In this document: positions 1-9,403 of the stretch, piece after piece
How the letters are laid out: each line of letters starts with the position of its first letter
Position numbering within the stretch: the stretch's first letter is position 1
NCBI RefSeq assembly: GCF_965232925.1
Contig: NZ_CBDDRA010000016.1
Coordinates: 62,001-126,000 of the forward strand
Length of the DNA: 64,000 nucleotides
Direction: 5' to 3'
DNA from: Tumidithrix helvetica
Lineage (GTDB): Bacteria; Cyanobacteriota; Cyanobacteriia; Pseudanabaenales; Pseudanabaenaceae
The notes under the pieces: generated by a model
Seen by the model: the letters and a program-made list of their open reading frames with translations, nothing else
Databases searched by the model: none
What the model was told of the DNA's origin: nothing
Made by a program: the position numbers and the translations under genes

Positions 1-218
1 GTCATCTCCAATCGAGATTGTTAAACTTTATTCCCGCAAATAGTAGTCTGTCAACGATTCGTTGATGGGTATGTAGAATCTAGAAAGCTTTTTGGGTGTG
101 TTTTTGAAGGTTTTCAACCCTCAAAAAATTCTTGACAAAACACTAAGAAGTTAAGCCTTTACGACAAGATCTAAAAAATCTCGATCTTTTTAGATTTGCC
201 CGTTATATAGAATGTATT
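1..218. other. left-edge non-coding region upstream of rplU
   Basis: No convincing reading frame is seen. A TTGACA box lies at 132-137 and an AT-rich TATATAGAAT stretch at about 204-213, but they are too far apart to form one sigma-70 promoter, so a promoter for rplU cannot be placed with confidence. The end of the upstream gene is outside the window. Confidence 0.4.
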
Positions 219-263
219 TTGATGTTAAGATTAAAGACTGTGCAATTATTTACGCTCGGATCA

Positions 264-296
264 GGTGAATGCACCAAAGTCGGAGACCATCCGATT
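264..296 (+). promoter_or_regulatory. two small hairpins in the rplU leader
   Basis: GGTG-aatg-CACC (264-275) is followed closely by a seven-pair stem around TCGGA-gacca-TCCGA (278-296, one G-T wobble). They lie just upstream of the L21 start at 330. Ribosomal protein operons often carry structured autoregulatory leaders. Here only the hairpins are seen; regulation is inference. Confidence 0.3.
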
Positions 297-329
297 ACCT
301 GTACGGCATCTAAACATCAAATTCAAATT

Positions 330-698
330 ATGAGTTACGCAATTATTCAAACAGGTGGTAAGCAATATCGGGTTGAGACTGGCAGATTCTATGATGTAGA
401 GTTTCTCCATGTCGAGCCAGATACAAAACTCACCATTACAGATGTCTACCTTGTTAATCTTGATGGCAACGTCAGTATTGGGCAACCTTTGGTAGAAGGT
501 GCAGCGGTAGAAGTGACGATCAGGCAGCACTTGAAGGCAAAGAAAGTAATTGTCTACAAGATGAAGCCCAAAAAGAAAACTCGTTCAAAAAATGGACATC
601 GTCAAACATTAACGCGCATTATGGTCGATGCCATTAGCCTTAATGGTGTGGTATCCAATGCCAATAATATTAAAGTAGACGAGCCTGTAGCAGTCTAG
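330..698 (+). CDS. rplU: 50S ribosomal protein L21
   Basis: This is a structural protein of the large ribosomal subunit that binds 23S rRNA. The protein starts MSYAIIQTGGKQYRV, the family's standard N-terminus, and ends in the basic KMKPKKKTRSKNGHRQ segment typical of L21. The frame is open upstream to 219, but those 37 codons do not resemble L21, so the ATG at 330 (122 residues) is the likely start. rpmA follows 90 bases downstream, the usual rplU-rpmA order. Confidence 0.96.
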   Translation: MSYAIIQTGGKQYRVETGRFYDVEFLHVEPDTKLTITDVYLVNLDGNVSIGQPLVEGAAVEVTIRQHLKAKKVIVYKMKPKKKTRSKNGHRQTLTRIMVDAISLNGVVSNANNIKVDEPVAV

Positions 699-788
699 AG
701 TTTCGAGAATTCAGACGATTCGATTTAGATTGGTCTGATTAAGTTCAACCTGCGTAATTTATTCAGTAAAGTTAGAGGTTAATAGGTC

Positions 789-1076
789 ATGGCACATAAG
801 AAAGGTACGGGTAGTACGCGTAACGGGCGCGACTCTAATGCTAAGCGTTTAGGTGTTAAGCGTTATGGTGGCGAAAAAGTTACCGCAGGTAGCATCTTAG
901 TCCGTCAACGTGGAACCAAGTTTCACCCAGGCAATAATGTTGGTATTGGCAGTGACGATACCCTATATTCCACAGTTGCTGGCATTGTCACGTTTGAAAG
1001 ATTAGGCAAAACTCGCCAAAAGATCAGCGTTTACCCTGTTGCAGTCGAAGCAACTACAGAGGCTGTAGCAGTATAG
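789..1076 (+). CDS. rpmA: 50S ribosomal protein L27
   Basis: L27 is a large-subunit protein whose N-terminal tail reaches the peptidyl transferase centre. The start MAHKKGTGSTRNGRDS and the following RLGVKRYGGEKV and RQRGTKFHPG motifs are diagnostic. The 95-residue length is normal. It begins directly with MAHKKG, without the cleaved N-terminal extension found in Firmicutes. It is co-directional with rplU and closed by a strong terminator at 1112-1142. Confidence 0.97.
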   Translation: MAHKKGTGSTRNGRDSNAKRLGVKRYGGEKVTAGSILVRQRGTKFHPGNNVGIGSDDTLYSTVAGIVTFERLGKTRQKISVYPVAVEATTEAVAV

Positions 1077-1111
1077 GCGATCGCAAATTACGCTTATAAA
1101 GATAACTTGAG

Positions 1112-1142
1112 GGGAGCCAAGCATTGCTTGGCTCCCTTTTTT
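1112..1142 (+). terminator. rho-independent terminator after rpmA
   Basis: A perfect 11-bp stem (GGGAGCCAAGC / GCTTGGCTCCC) with a 3-base loop is followed by six T residues. It lies 35 bases after the rpmA stop and ends the rplU-rpmA operon. Confidence 0.93.
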
Positions 1143-1423
1143 ATTGCTAGATTTTTCTGACCCGTTAAAGTTTGTGGCGCTTTGTCTATTTTGGGGGAAT
1201 CCATCAAGCTACGAAGATGCGAACTTCAATCAAGCGTTCTCGCCTGTGAATTTGGACTCTTCATAGTATGTCTAGCTTATTTCAAGCCTTTTATAGTTAG
1301 AATTTTACTTTTTTTATCTCGAACTAGCATTTATTGTCGGTTTAATAACTTTCTTATGAAAATTTCTTGCTTTGTTTACAGGGTGATTACTATATATCCA
1401 TGTCGTAGTTTTAGAATATTCAA
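1143..1423. other. non-coding gap between rpmA terminator and carbonic anhydrase gene
   Basis: AT-rich spacer of about 280 bases. An 81-codon open frame crosses it (1182-1427), but its translation is rich in Cys, Phe and Arg with no family resemblance, so it is treated as spurious. No clear promoter or repeat was found. Confidence 0.5.
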
Positions 1424-2206
1424 ATGAGCCCAATCAAAAAAATTAGTCGCAAAATCTTGTTGATTGTTGCGGCATTTGTTATCGGTTTAATTGCTGCATC
1501 ATCCATTTCCATTCTTGCTGTTGAAGCAGCGCCACAGTGGAGTTATGGTGGTGCAGAAAACCCCACGAGATGGGGCGATCTCAGCACTGATTTCGCAATG
1601 TGTGAGATCGGCAAGGAACAATCTCCTATTAATATCGCAGGTGCTGCAAAAGGAAGCCCCGCAAAAATCGTCTTTCACTACAGTCCAGCACCCTTAGTCG
1701 TTTTTAACAATGGTCATACGATCCAAGTAAATTATGCAAAAGGAAGCACCGTGACGATTGATGGCAATGAATACGAACTTCTCCAGTTCCACTTCCATAC
1801 CCCAAGCGAACATACCATTGATGGGAAAGCTTCAGCAATGGAACTGCACCTAGTTCACCGTAATACGGCAGGCAAATTAGCTGTTGTTGGCATCATGCTG
1901 GATGAAGGATCTGAAAATCCTCTAATTAATGAGATTTGGCAGAATATTCCTGCTGCTGGCAAAACCAATAAGGTCAGCGATCGCACGATTAATGCTGCTG
2001 ATTTCCTACCTAAGAGCAAAGCTTACTTTAGCTATAATGGTTCGCTCACAACCCCCCCCTGTAGTGAAAGTGTGAAATGGAATGTTCTTGTAGAACCCAT
2101 TACAGTTTCCGAAGCAGAAATTGATGTATTTCAAAAGCTCTATCAGGTGGATGCGCGTCCAGTTCAGCCCACAAACGGTAGAGTGATTACATTACATCGC
2201 GAATAG
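1424..2206 (+). CDS. ecaA: secreted alpha-type carbonic anhydrase
   Basis: Interconverts CO2 and bicarbonate, here in the periplasm or outside the cell. A signal peptide is visible: basic MSPIKKISRK, a hydrophobic core at about residues 11-32, and a likely cleavage after VEAA. The mature part starts near WSYGG and shows the alpha-CA landmarks: CEIGKEQSPINI, zinc ligands H123, H125 (QFHFH) and H142 (ELHLVH), the active-site SLTTPPC segment at 207-213, and a probable C60-C213 disulfide. The 260-residue length fits cyanobacterial EcaA. The gene stands alone between two terminators. In cyanobacteria EcaA-type enzymes are external; their contribution to carbon concentration is debated. Confidence 0.93.
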   Translation: MSPIKKISRKILLIVAAFVIGLIAASSISILAVEAAPQWSYGGAENPTRWGDLSTDFAMCEIGKEQSPINIAGAAKGSPAKIVFHYSPAPLVVFNNGHTIQVNYAKGSTVTIDGNEYELLQFHFHTPSEHTIDGKASAMELHLVHRNTAGKLAVVGIMLDEGSENPLINEIWQNIPAAGKTNKVSDRTINAADFLPKSKAYFSYNGSLTTPPCSESVKWNVLVEPITVSEAEIDVFQKLYQVDARPVQPTNGRVITLHRE

Positions 2207-2229
2207 TTAATAGCTTTTAGGGGTCTTAA

Positions 2230-2256
2230 AAAAAACCTGCGACGCAGGTTTTTTTA
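2230..2256. terminator. bidirectional-looking terminator after ecaA
   Basis: AACCTGC-gac-GCAGGTT stem flanked by A-run on the left and T-run on the right, 25 bases after the ecaA stop. The symmetry would allow termination on either strand, but the downstream gene is co-directional. Confidence 0.88.
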
Positions 2257-2394
2257 ATGAAATTACTGCAGGCTAGAGCTTTTACCTTGCAGAGAAATAA
2301 ATCAATGGTAGTCATTGTAAAGATTAATGATTAAATCTTCATGAAGTTTAGTAAAATGAATTTATCTCTTCGGTAAGTATTTATTCTCATTGAC

Positions 2395-4098
2395 ATGACA
2401 TTAGACCGATTCCCTTGGCTTACCGCGATCGTCCTGCTCCCCCTCGTAGCTTCTTTACTTATCCCCTTTTTGCCTGACAAAGATGGCAAAAATGTGAGGT
2501 GGTATGCCTTGGGTGTAGGCATCGCAGACTTTATTTTGATGTGCTACGCCTTCTGGAGGCATTACGATCCGAGCAGTGCGACATTTCAGCTAGCGGAAAA
2601 ATATGATTGGATTCCGCAGTTAGGGTTAAGTTGGGCAGTTTCGGTCGATGGTATTTCTGTACCTCTGGTGCTTTTAGCAGGAATCGTGACGACGCTTTCA
2701 ATTTTTGCCGCATGGCAAGTCGATCGCAAACCACGTCTTTTTTACTTCCTCATGCTCGTTCTGTATGCCGCACAGATAGGTGTATTTGTGGCGCAAGACC
2801 TACTGCTATTTTTCATCATGTGGGAGGTCGAGCTTATCCCCGTTTACTTACTGGTTTCGATCTGGGGCGGTAAGAATCGGCAGTATGCAGCCACCAAGTT
2901 TTTAATTTATACCGCTGCCGCCTCTATTTTTATTTTGGTAGCAGGGTTAGCCATGGCATTTTATGGAAACACCCTCACCTTTGACATTGCCGAACTTGCC
3001 TTAAAAAATTACCCACTGGCGTTAGAGCTACCCCTCTATGCAGGATTGTTGATTGCCTTTGGGGTCAAATTGGCAATTTTCCCCTTTCATACTTGGTTAC
3101 CTGATGCCCACGGGGAAGCATCATCCCCCGTATCGATGATTTTGGCTGGCGTCCTACTCAAGATGGGAGGGTACGGATTGATTCGTCTCAATATGGGACT
3201 GCTCGACCAAGCCCACGTTTATTTCGCGCCGATTTTGGTAATGTTGGGCGTAATCAATATTGTCTATGGCGCATTTAACTCCTTTGCCCAAAACAATATG
3301 AAGCGTCGTCTCGCCTATTCCTCGGTTTCGCACATGGGGTTTGTCTTGATTGGGATTGCGTCCTTTACGGATTTGGGCATAAATGGTGCGATGTTACAGA
3401 TGATTTCCCACGGACTGATTGCCTCAGTCTTGTTCTTCTTAGCAGGGGTGACCTACGATCGCACCCACACGATGTCCTTAAAAGAGATGGGCTATATTGG
3501 GAAAGTGATGCCTAAGGTGTTTGCCCTATTTACGATCGGGGCATTAGCCTCCCTCGCACTGCCTGGGATGAGTGGGTTTGCCAGCGAATTTGCGGTTTTT
3601 GTCGGTATTACAACCAGCGACATCTATAGTTCACCTTTCCGCACGGTAACGGTTTTCTTGGCGGCAGTGGGTGTAATTTTGACACCGATTTACCTGCTCT
3701 CGATGTTGCGCCAAATCTTTTATGCTTCGGAGGCAATTCCCTCCTGCGATATCTCGCCTTCTTGCGATATTTCCGATATCAGCTTAAAGGCACAGGGGAA
3801 CCAAGAAGCGGTTTGCTTTGGTACCAATTGCGTTTTGCCGATTGATGCTGACTTTAGCGATGCCAGACCCCGTGAAGTGTTTATCGCACTGCTCTTCTTC
3901 GTGCCGATTGTGGCGATCGGAGTCTATCCCAAACTGGCTTCGCAACTCTACGATGCCTCGACGATTGCACTGAACGTACAGGTGCGCCAATCTTACGCGC
4001 AGGTTGCGATTTCTAAGAATGCCCCTCTTTTTGCTAGCCAGTCGTCATTTCCCACAATTGCAAAGGTTGAAGTTAATGCTGCGCTAGTTAGCGATTAA
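2395..4098 (+). CDS. ndhD: NAD(P)H-quinone oxidoreductase chain 4 (NDH-1 subunit D)
   Basis: Proton-pumping antiporter-like membrane subunit of the thylakoid NDH-1 complex (respiration, cyclic electron flow or CO2 uptake depending on the paralogue). The protein has about 14 hydrophobic segments and the conserved NuoM/NdhD core, including MWEVELIPVYLL, FGVKLAIFPFHTWLPDAHGEA and SSVSHMGFVLIG. Glu in MWEVE and Lys in GVKLAIFPFH are the expected proton-path residues. The 567-residue length is slightly long: an extra Cys- and Ser-rich stretch with a doubled SCDIS motif (3727-3870) precedes the conserved PREVFIALL helix. The paralogue type (D1-D4) cannot be fixed here because no partner ndhF lies nearby. 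Confidence 0.93.
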   Translation: MTLDRFPWLTAIVLLPLVASLLIPFLPDKDGKNVRWYALGVGIADFILMCYAFWRHYDPSSATFQLAEKYDWIPQLGLSWAVSVDGISVPLVLLAGIVTTLSIFAAWQVDRKPRLFYFLMLVLYAAQIGVFVAQDLLLFFIMWEVELIPVYLLVSIWGGKNRQYAATKFLIYTAAASIFILVAGLAMAFYGNTLTFDIAELALKNYPLALELPLYAGLLIAFGVKLAIFPFHTWLPDAHGEASSPVSMILAGVLLKMGGYGLIRLNMGLLDQAHVYFAPILVMLGVINIVYGAFNSFAQNNMKRRLAYSSVSHMGFVLIGIASFTDLGINGAMLQMISHGLIASVLFFLAGVTYDRTHTMSLKEMGYIGKVMPKVFALFTIGALASLALPGMSGFASEFAVFVGITTSDIYSSPFRTVTVFLAAVGVILTPIYLLSMLRQIFYASEAIPSCDISPSCDISDISLKAQGNQEAVCFGTNCVLPIDADFSDARPREVFIALLFFVPIVAIGVYPKLASQLYDASTIALNVQVRQSYAQVAISKNAPLFASQSSFPTIAKVEVNAALVSD

Positions 4099-4150
4099 TT
4101 ACTTTTGCCAATGGACAATTGAATATATCGGTGCTTTCTTAGCATTTCCA

Positions 4151-4178
4151 GCGATCGCCACTTTAAAGTGGCGATCGC
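4151..4178. terminator. 28-bp perfect HIP1-containing palindrome after ndhD
   Basis: GCGATCGCCACTTT followed directly by its reverse complement, a perfect 14-bp inverted repeat with no spacer, ending in TTTGCTTTG. Each arm carries one HIP1 octamer. A terminator role for ndhD is plausible; the T-tract is weak. Confidence 0.55.
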
Positions 4179-4191
4179 TTTGCTTTGTAGT

Positions 4192-4262
4192 AATCCCATT
4201 TTCAAAAAGTGATGCAACGCATCTTTTTGAAAAGACCGCGCTCCGCGCGGAACACAAACCCC
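4192..4262. repeat. dispersed hairpin repeat, copy 1
   Basis: TTTTCAAAAAG (4199-4209) pairs with CTTTTTGAAAA (4223-4233), followed by CCGCGC-tcc-GCGCGG and a GGAACACAAACC tail. The same layout recurs at 58623-58695 with different but compensating stem bases. It fills most of the ndhD-kinase intergenic gap (4099-4456), which has no gene. Confidence 0.6.
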
Positions 4263-4456
4263 GATCTGTCGCAATTTCAAGAGAAATTGGTATAATCCCA
4301 TCGTCTCAAGTGGTAGATTAGGAATATCTCAGATTTAGGTATCGAATTGTCGTTGCTGAGAATTACTTCTTGAAGAATAGTGCTTGAAATGCTGGTTAAT
4401 CATTCCATTGTTCGGTAATAAGGAAAAACAAAATATATAAGAACTGGAGGAACCTC

Positions 4457-6781
4457 ATGGAATCAATTCAAGAGTTCTTAACTTCGGGGGGATTTATCCC
4501 TCATGGGCATTGTTATTTATGGAAAATGGAACTCGTATGGTTGCATCTTTTGTCAGATCTGCTGATTGCGATCGCTTACTACTCAATTCCGATCTCATTA
4601 ATTTACTTTGTCCGCAAACGCGAAGATTTACCCTTTCGTTGGATATTTTTACTCTTTGGTGCGTTCATTATTCTTTGTGGCACGACCCACTTAATGGAAA
4701 TATGGACGCTGTGGCATCCCACCTATTGGCTTTCAGGTACAGTCAAAGCTCTTACTGCGATTGTTTCTGTTTTTACCGCCGCTAGTCTCATCCCCCTTCT
4801 TCCTAGGGTGCTAGCAATGCCCACACTTTCCCAATTGGAAGCAATTAACATCGCGCTCGCCAAAGAGATTGCCGAGCGCAAAGAGGTGGAACTAGAACTA
4901 TCTCATAATCTCGATCTTAGAGAGGCGATTTATAATGAAGCGACAGATGCGCTGTTTCTAGTTGATACGACGACCCTTCTGATTATCGATTGCAATCCTT
5001 GTGCTGTAGGGATGTTTGAAGCGAATAGCAAAGAAGAACTGATCGGAATTGAGGGGAACATGCTACAAAAACGGCAATTTACCGATCGCGAACTAGCTGC
5101 GATCCTTGAGGACATCCGTAAAAAAGGCTTTTGGAGAGGCGATATAGAATATGTTACGAAAAAAGGGAAGCATTTCTGGGGTAATTTGGCAGCAAAGCAC
5201 ATCAATGTCGCAGGTCAAGATATGAATCTCGTGCGCGTTAAGGATATCAACGATCGTAAACTGGCAGAACAAGAAGCCCAAGAAAGCAAAAGAATTCTCG
5301 ATGCCCTGATGGAGTATATTCCTGACGGCATCACGATTGCCGATGCCCCCGATGTCAACATTCGGCGTGTGAGTAAGTATGGCGAACAATTGACCGGGCG
5401 ATCGCGTGAAGTTCTCGAAGGTATTCCTGTAGATCGGCACGTTCAAGAATGGGGAATCTTTCATGTCGATGGTATTACACCAGCAACAAATGACGAACTA
5501 CCTTTGACCCGTGCAGTCCAGAAAGGAGAAAATGTAATAGACGAGGAATGGGTACTACAGAAACCCGATGGAAGTCAGATCGTGATTTTATGTAACGCGG
5601 GCCCGATTCGGAGTGAAGATAATACGGTTACGGGAGGTGTGATTGCATGGCGAGATATCACCGATCGCAAACGGGTGGAAGAATATATCAGCAATCTTAA
5701 CATCGAATTAGAGGCAAGAGTAAGCAAGCGCACGCTCGAACTTTCTAAAGCCAATGCTGAGTTAGAAGCTGAAATCAACGAACGCAAACGAACCGAAGAG
5801 CGATTTGACTTAGTTTTAAAGAACTCACCGATTACCGTATTTACGCAAGATCGGGAACTGCGCTATACATGGGTGTATAATCCCGCTCTGGGAGTGAATG
5901 ACGAATCTATCATCGGGAAACTAGATGCTGAGATTTTGACATTTGAAGAAGATGCTCAAAGATTGAGTCATCTCAAGCAGCAAGTTCTTACCAGTGGTAT
6001 CGGTAAACGCGATGAGGTGCATATCAGCACCCATGATGAAACCCGATATTTCGATCTGACGGTGGAACCATTGCACGATCGCCATGAGGAAATCATCGGA
6101 ATTGGCTGTGTTGCCTTAGATATTACATGGCGCAAAGAATCGGAAGCGCAGTTGAGAGCCGCTTACGATCGCGAGATCGTTCTGATGAAAGAGATTCACC
6201 ATCGGGTAAAGAATAACTTGCAGATCATCTCAGGATTGCTCTACCTGCAATCTCGGCAAGTCGGAGATCCTAAAACGCAAGCAATTATTCAGAGCAGTCG
6301 CGATCGCATTTTGTCGATGGCTTTACTCCACGAAAAGCTCTACCGATCTAGAGATCTAGAGCATATTGATTTTATTGGTTATATTCAGAGTTTGACCCTC
6401 AGTCTAGAGAGTTCCTACGCATCAAGATCTACAGATATCTCTTTAAATATCAACGCCGCACCCGTTAAAGTTGACATTGACACCGCCATGTATTGTGGCT
6501 TAATTGTGAACGAGTTGGTTTCAAACTCCCTGAAGTATGCTTTCCCTGAAGGTCGTTCGGGGCAAATTACGATTGAGTTTTATCTGGATAAGCCCGACAG
6601 TTATACTTTGATCGTACGAGATAACGGTATTGGTATGAATGAAGCGATCGACCTCAAACATGCCAAGAATTTGGGTCTACAGCTTGTCTATTCCCTTGCG
6701 ACAAAGCAATTAAAAGGACAGATTTCTTTAGAGCATCAAGGAGGCATGGTTTTTAAGATTTCATTTACAATCAAACCCTAA
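4457..6781 (+). CDS. ethylene-receptor-like sensor histidine kinase (ETR1-type N-terminus, PAS domains, HisKA_2)
   Basis: Membrane sensor kinase of 774 residues. Residues 1-125 form three hydrophobic helices closely matching the ethylene-binding domain of plant ETR1: SDLLIAIAYYSIP (D34, Y41, I44, P45) and FGAFIILCGTTHL (I71, C74, H78). These seven positions equal ETR1 D25, Y32, I35, P36, I62, C65 and H69 with a constant offset of nine; C65 is a copper ligand there. Then come three PAS-like domains (about 140-270, 280-410 and 455-570, the first two ending in DI-DRK motifs), a HisKA_2 dimerisation segment with KEIHHRVKNNLQ (phosphoacceptor H582) and a HATPase_c domain (NELVSNSLKYAFP, DNGIGM). 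It has no receiver of its own; the two receiver-kinases just downstream are candidate partners. The start follows a GGAGG box. Ligand binding is inferred from residue conservation. Confidence 0.92.
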   Translation: MESIQEFLTSGGFIPHGHCYLWKMELVWLHLLSDLLIAIAYYSIPISLIYFVRKREDLPFRWIFLLFGAFIILCGTTHLMEIWTLWHPTYWLSGTVKALTAIVSVFTAASLIPLLPRVLAMPTLSQLEAINIALAKEIAERKEVELELSHNLDLREAIYNEATDALFLVDTTTLLIIDCNPCAVGMFEANSKEELIGIEGNMLQKRQFTDRELAAILEDIRKKGFWRGDIEYVTKKGKHFWGNLAAKHINVAGQDMNLVRVKDINDRKLAEQEAQESKRILDALMEYIPDGITIADAPDVNIRRVSKYGEQLTGRSREVLEGIPVDRHVQEWGIFHVDGITPATNDELPLTRAVQKGENVIDEEWVLQKPDGSQIVILCNAGPIRSEDNTVTGGVIAWRDITDRKRVEEYISNLNIELEARVSKRTLELSKANAELEAEINERKRTEERFDLVLKNSPITVFTQDRELRYTWVYNPALGVNDESIIGKLDAEILTFEEDAQRLSHLKQQVLTSGIGKRDEVHISTHDETRYFDLTVEPLHDRHEEIIGIGCVALDITWRKESEAQLRAAYDREIVLMKEIHHRVKNNLQIISGLLYLQSRQVGDPKTQAIIQSSRDRILSMALLHEKLYRSRDLEHIDFIGYIQSLTLSLESSYASRSTDISLNINAAPVKVDIDTAMYCGLIVNELVSNSLKYAFPEGRSGQITIEFYLDKPDSYTLIVRDNGIGMNEAIDLKHAKNLGLQLVYSLATKQLKGQISLEHQGGMVFKISFTIKP

Positions 6782-6912
6782 CCTAGTTAAACAAGTTAAA
6801 ATTGAAGAATTTGGTATGAATTGAAGTGTATTTCGCTAGGATATTATTTTTTTATATCAAAATACCAAATCATCATAAATTTTAAATAAATTCTAAAAGA
6901 GAACTATTAAGA

Positions 6913-9345
6913 ATGGCACCAATCAGAGTTTTAGTTGTTGAAGATGAGGTGATTACTGGAAGAGTCATTTCAGAAGAATTATCCCTGCTTGGATATGCTG
7001 TCACCGATCTTGCGACCTCCGATGAAGAGGTATTCGCCAGCGTATCTAAAAACAGACCCGATTTAGTGTTGATGGATATCATTTTGAAAGGCTCCCCAAG
7101 AGATGGTATCGAAATCGCCACAATCCTGCGTCAAGAATTTCAACTCCCATTTATTTATATCACTGCCCATACTGATGATGCCACGCTAGAGCGAGCTAAA
7201 AACTCCGAACCCTATGGCTATCTTGTCAAACCCTTTGACGAGAGAGATTTACGCGTGGCGATCGAGACTGCCACGTACAAACATCAGATGGAAAGGCAAC
7301 TTGCAATGCGAGAAGCCCAACTTTCTGCGATTCTCAAATCGACTAGCGATGCTGTCATTGCTACAGATAATATTGCCGAAATCACCTACATGAATCCTGC
7401 CGCAGAGAAACTAACAGGTTGGCGCTTTTCAGAAGCTTTAGGCAGAGATGTAACAGAGATTTTATATCTGATCGATGAAAATAGTGGGAAGGAAATTGCC
7501 CATCCCGTTCCCCTTGTCTTACAAACTGGACAAGTTAGCTTCCTGAACGACTCCACTGCTGCGATCGATCGCCAAGGAATCAAAAAACCAGTGGGTGATA
7601 GTGCTTCTCCTATTTGTATGCCTTCAGGGGCAATCGATGGAGCCGTAATGGTTCTTTGGGATATGACCGATCGCAAAAGAGCCGAAGCCGCCCTAAGCGA
7701 ATCTGAATCTCGCTTTAGAAATGCTTTTGAAACCGCAGCGATCGGTATGGCTTTGAATACTGTCGATGGATATTTTTTACAGGTTAATACAGCCCTTTGT
7801 CAAATCTTGGGCTATTCAGAGTCCGAATTACTGTCGCTTACTTTCCAAGAAATTACCCATGTGGACGATCTGGGAGTAGACTTAGATGCTACAAACCGTT
7901 TGCTGAGAGGAGAAATTAGTTCTTTTAATTTAGAGAAGCGATTTTGGCATAAAAACAGACATATTGTCTGGATCTTACTGAGCGTCTCCTTAGTCCGCGA
8001 TACCATGCAGCAGCCGATGTACCTGATCGCACAAATGCAAAACATTAGCGATCGCAAGCAAGCTGAAATCGCCCTCTCTCAACTCAATAAGGAACTCGAA
8101 AGTCGAGTTGCTCGGCGTACAGAAGCATTACAAAAGAGCGAATCTCGTCTGATCGCAACCAACGAACAGCTTGCGATTACCAATGCCGAACTTGCCCGTG
8201 CGACAAGACTCAAAGATGAGTTCCTCGCTAACATGAGCCACGAACTCCGCACGCCGCTCAATGCCGTTTTAGGAATGGCGGAAGGACTTATAGAGAGCGT
8301 ATTTGGTTCGATCAACGAACGGCAAAAAAAGGCGATCGACACGATCGAACGCAGTGGTAAACACCTGTTAGAGTTAATCAATGATATCCTCGATCTTGCC
8401 AAGATCGAATCTGGTAAATTGGAATTACAAATTTCCGATGTTCCCGTCCAAAGTATCTGCGACAACAGCACGCTCTTGGTAAGGCAGATGGCTTTAAAGA
8501 AAAATATTCGCCTCAGTACCCACATCCCAGAAGATATTGGCATGATTTGGGTAGACGATCGCCGCATCCGCCAAGTGCTGATCAACTTACTCAGTAATGC
8601 AATCAAATTCACTCCCGCAGAAGGAAGCGTAACCCTAGAAGTTTGGGTAGAAACGGAAGAGAGCAGGGGAGAAAAACTTACAGACGAAGCTTCTTCTTCT
8701 CAAGTCGCTTTCGCTATTGTTGATACGGGCATTGGCATTAGCCGTGAAAACATCCAAAAACTATTCCAACCTTTCGTGCAAATTGATAGCAGTCTCAGCA
8801 GGCAGAACGTTGGGACTGGTTTGGGGCTATCTCTCGTACAACGCATTGTTACCCAACATGGTGGAACGGTCTCCGTTGAGAGTGAGGTCGGACATGGTAG
8901 CCGCTTTACCATTCGTCTTCCCTATGGCGATGCTTCTGGGGCAACACAGTTGCCTTTGACCAAAAGCGATCCATTGTCTGCAGATTTGATTTTGCTGGTA
9001 GATGACAATGAGGCAAATATTCAAAGTATTTCCATCTACCTGACTGCGAAGGGATACCGTTTTATTACTGCAAAGAATGGAGAGGAAGCGATCGCACTAG
9101 CACGTACCGAGCATCCAAATCTAATTCTGATGGAAACCCAAACTCTAGGTATAGATGGTCTGGAGTCAATCCGACTGATCAGAGCAGAATCTCAGTTAAA
9201 TAATGTTCCCATTATTGCCATGGCTGCGCTATCGACGCCAAGCGATCGCGAGAGATGTCTGGCAGCAGGTGCTAGCGACTATCTGGCAAAACCCTTTAAA
9301 CTCAAACAACTCGTAAATTTTATCCAGCAACTTTTAGCGATCTAA
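6913..9345 (+). CDS. hybrid histidine kinase: receiver-PAS-PAS-HisKA-HATPase-receiver
   Basis: Cytoplasmic signalling protein of 810 residues with no membrane segment. An N-terminal CheY-like receiver (VVEDE, phosphoacceptor D55 in LVLMD, YLVKPF) is followed by a PAS domain at about 136-250, a second PAS at about 260-385, HisKA with MSHELRTPLN (H443), HATPase_c (NLLSNAIKFTP, DTGIGIS, GTGLGL) and a C-terminal receiver from about 690. In that last receiver the phosphoacceptor position is Glu (E741 in LILME) instead of Asp, although the acidic pair and the AKPF lysine remain, so it may act as a constitutive mimic. The first 250 residues are nearly duplicated in the next gene. It is probably co-transcribed with the ethylene-receptor-like kinase 131 bases upstream. 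Confidence 0.94.
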   Translation: MAPIRVLVVEDEVITGRVISEELSLLGYAVTDLATSDEEVFASVSKNRPDLVLMDIILKGSPRDGIEIATILRQEFQLPFIYITAHTDDATLERAKNSEPYGYLVKPFDERDLRVAIETATYKHQMERQLAMREAQLSAILKSTSDAVIATDNIAEITYMNPAAEKLTGWRFSEALGRDVTEILYLIDENSGKEIAHPVPLVLQTGQVSFLNDSTAAIDRQGIKKPVGDSASPICMPSGAIDGAVMVLWDMTDRKRAEAALSESESRFRNAFETAAIGMALNTVDGYFLQVNTALCQILGYSESELLSLTFQEITHVDDLGVDLDATNRLLRGEISSFNLEKRFWHKNRHIVWILLSVSLVRDTMQQPMYLIAQMQNISDRKQAEIALSQLNKELESRVARRTEALQKSESRLIATNEQLAITNAELARATRLKDEFLANMSHELRTPLNAVLGMAEGLIESVFGSINERQKKAIDTIERSGKHLLELINDILDLAKIESGKLELQISDVPVQSICDNSTLLVRQMALKKNIRLSTHIPEDIGMIWVDDRRIRQVLINLLSNAIKFTPAEGSVTLEVWVETEESRGEKLTDEASSSQVAFAIVDTGIGISRENIQKLFQPFVQIDSSLSRQNVGTGLGLSLVQRIVTQHGGTVSVESEVGHGSRFTIRLPYGDASGATQLPLTKSDPLSADLILLVDDNEANIQSISIYLTAKGYRFITAKNGEEAIALARTEHPNLILMETQTLGIDGLESIRLIRAESQLNNVPIIAMAALSTPSDRERCLAAGASDYLAKPFKLKQLVNFIQQLLAI

Positions 9346-9403
9346 AATCACTTTTTACTAAAGCAATCCATTAAGCAATCAATTAAACAGGGGAATTTTT
9401 TGA

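Noticed and set aside
1182..1427. 81-codon open frame in the rpmA-ecaA gap
   Set aside because: Cys/Phe/Arg-rich translation without domain similarity, no ribosome site, overlaps the ecaA start.
8079..8612. 177-codon antisense frame opposite the hybrid kinase
   Set aside because: Ser/Arg-rich shadow of the HisKA-HATPase coding region.
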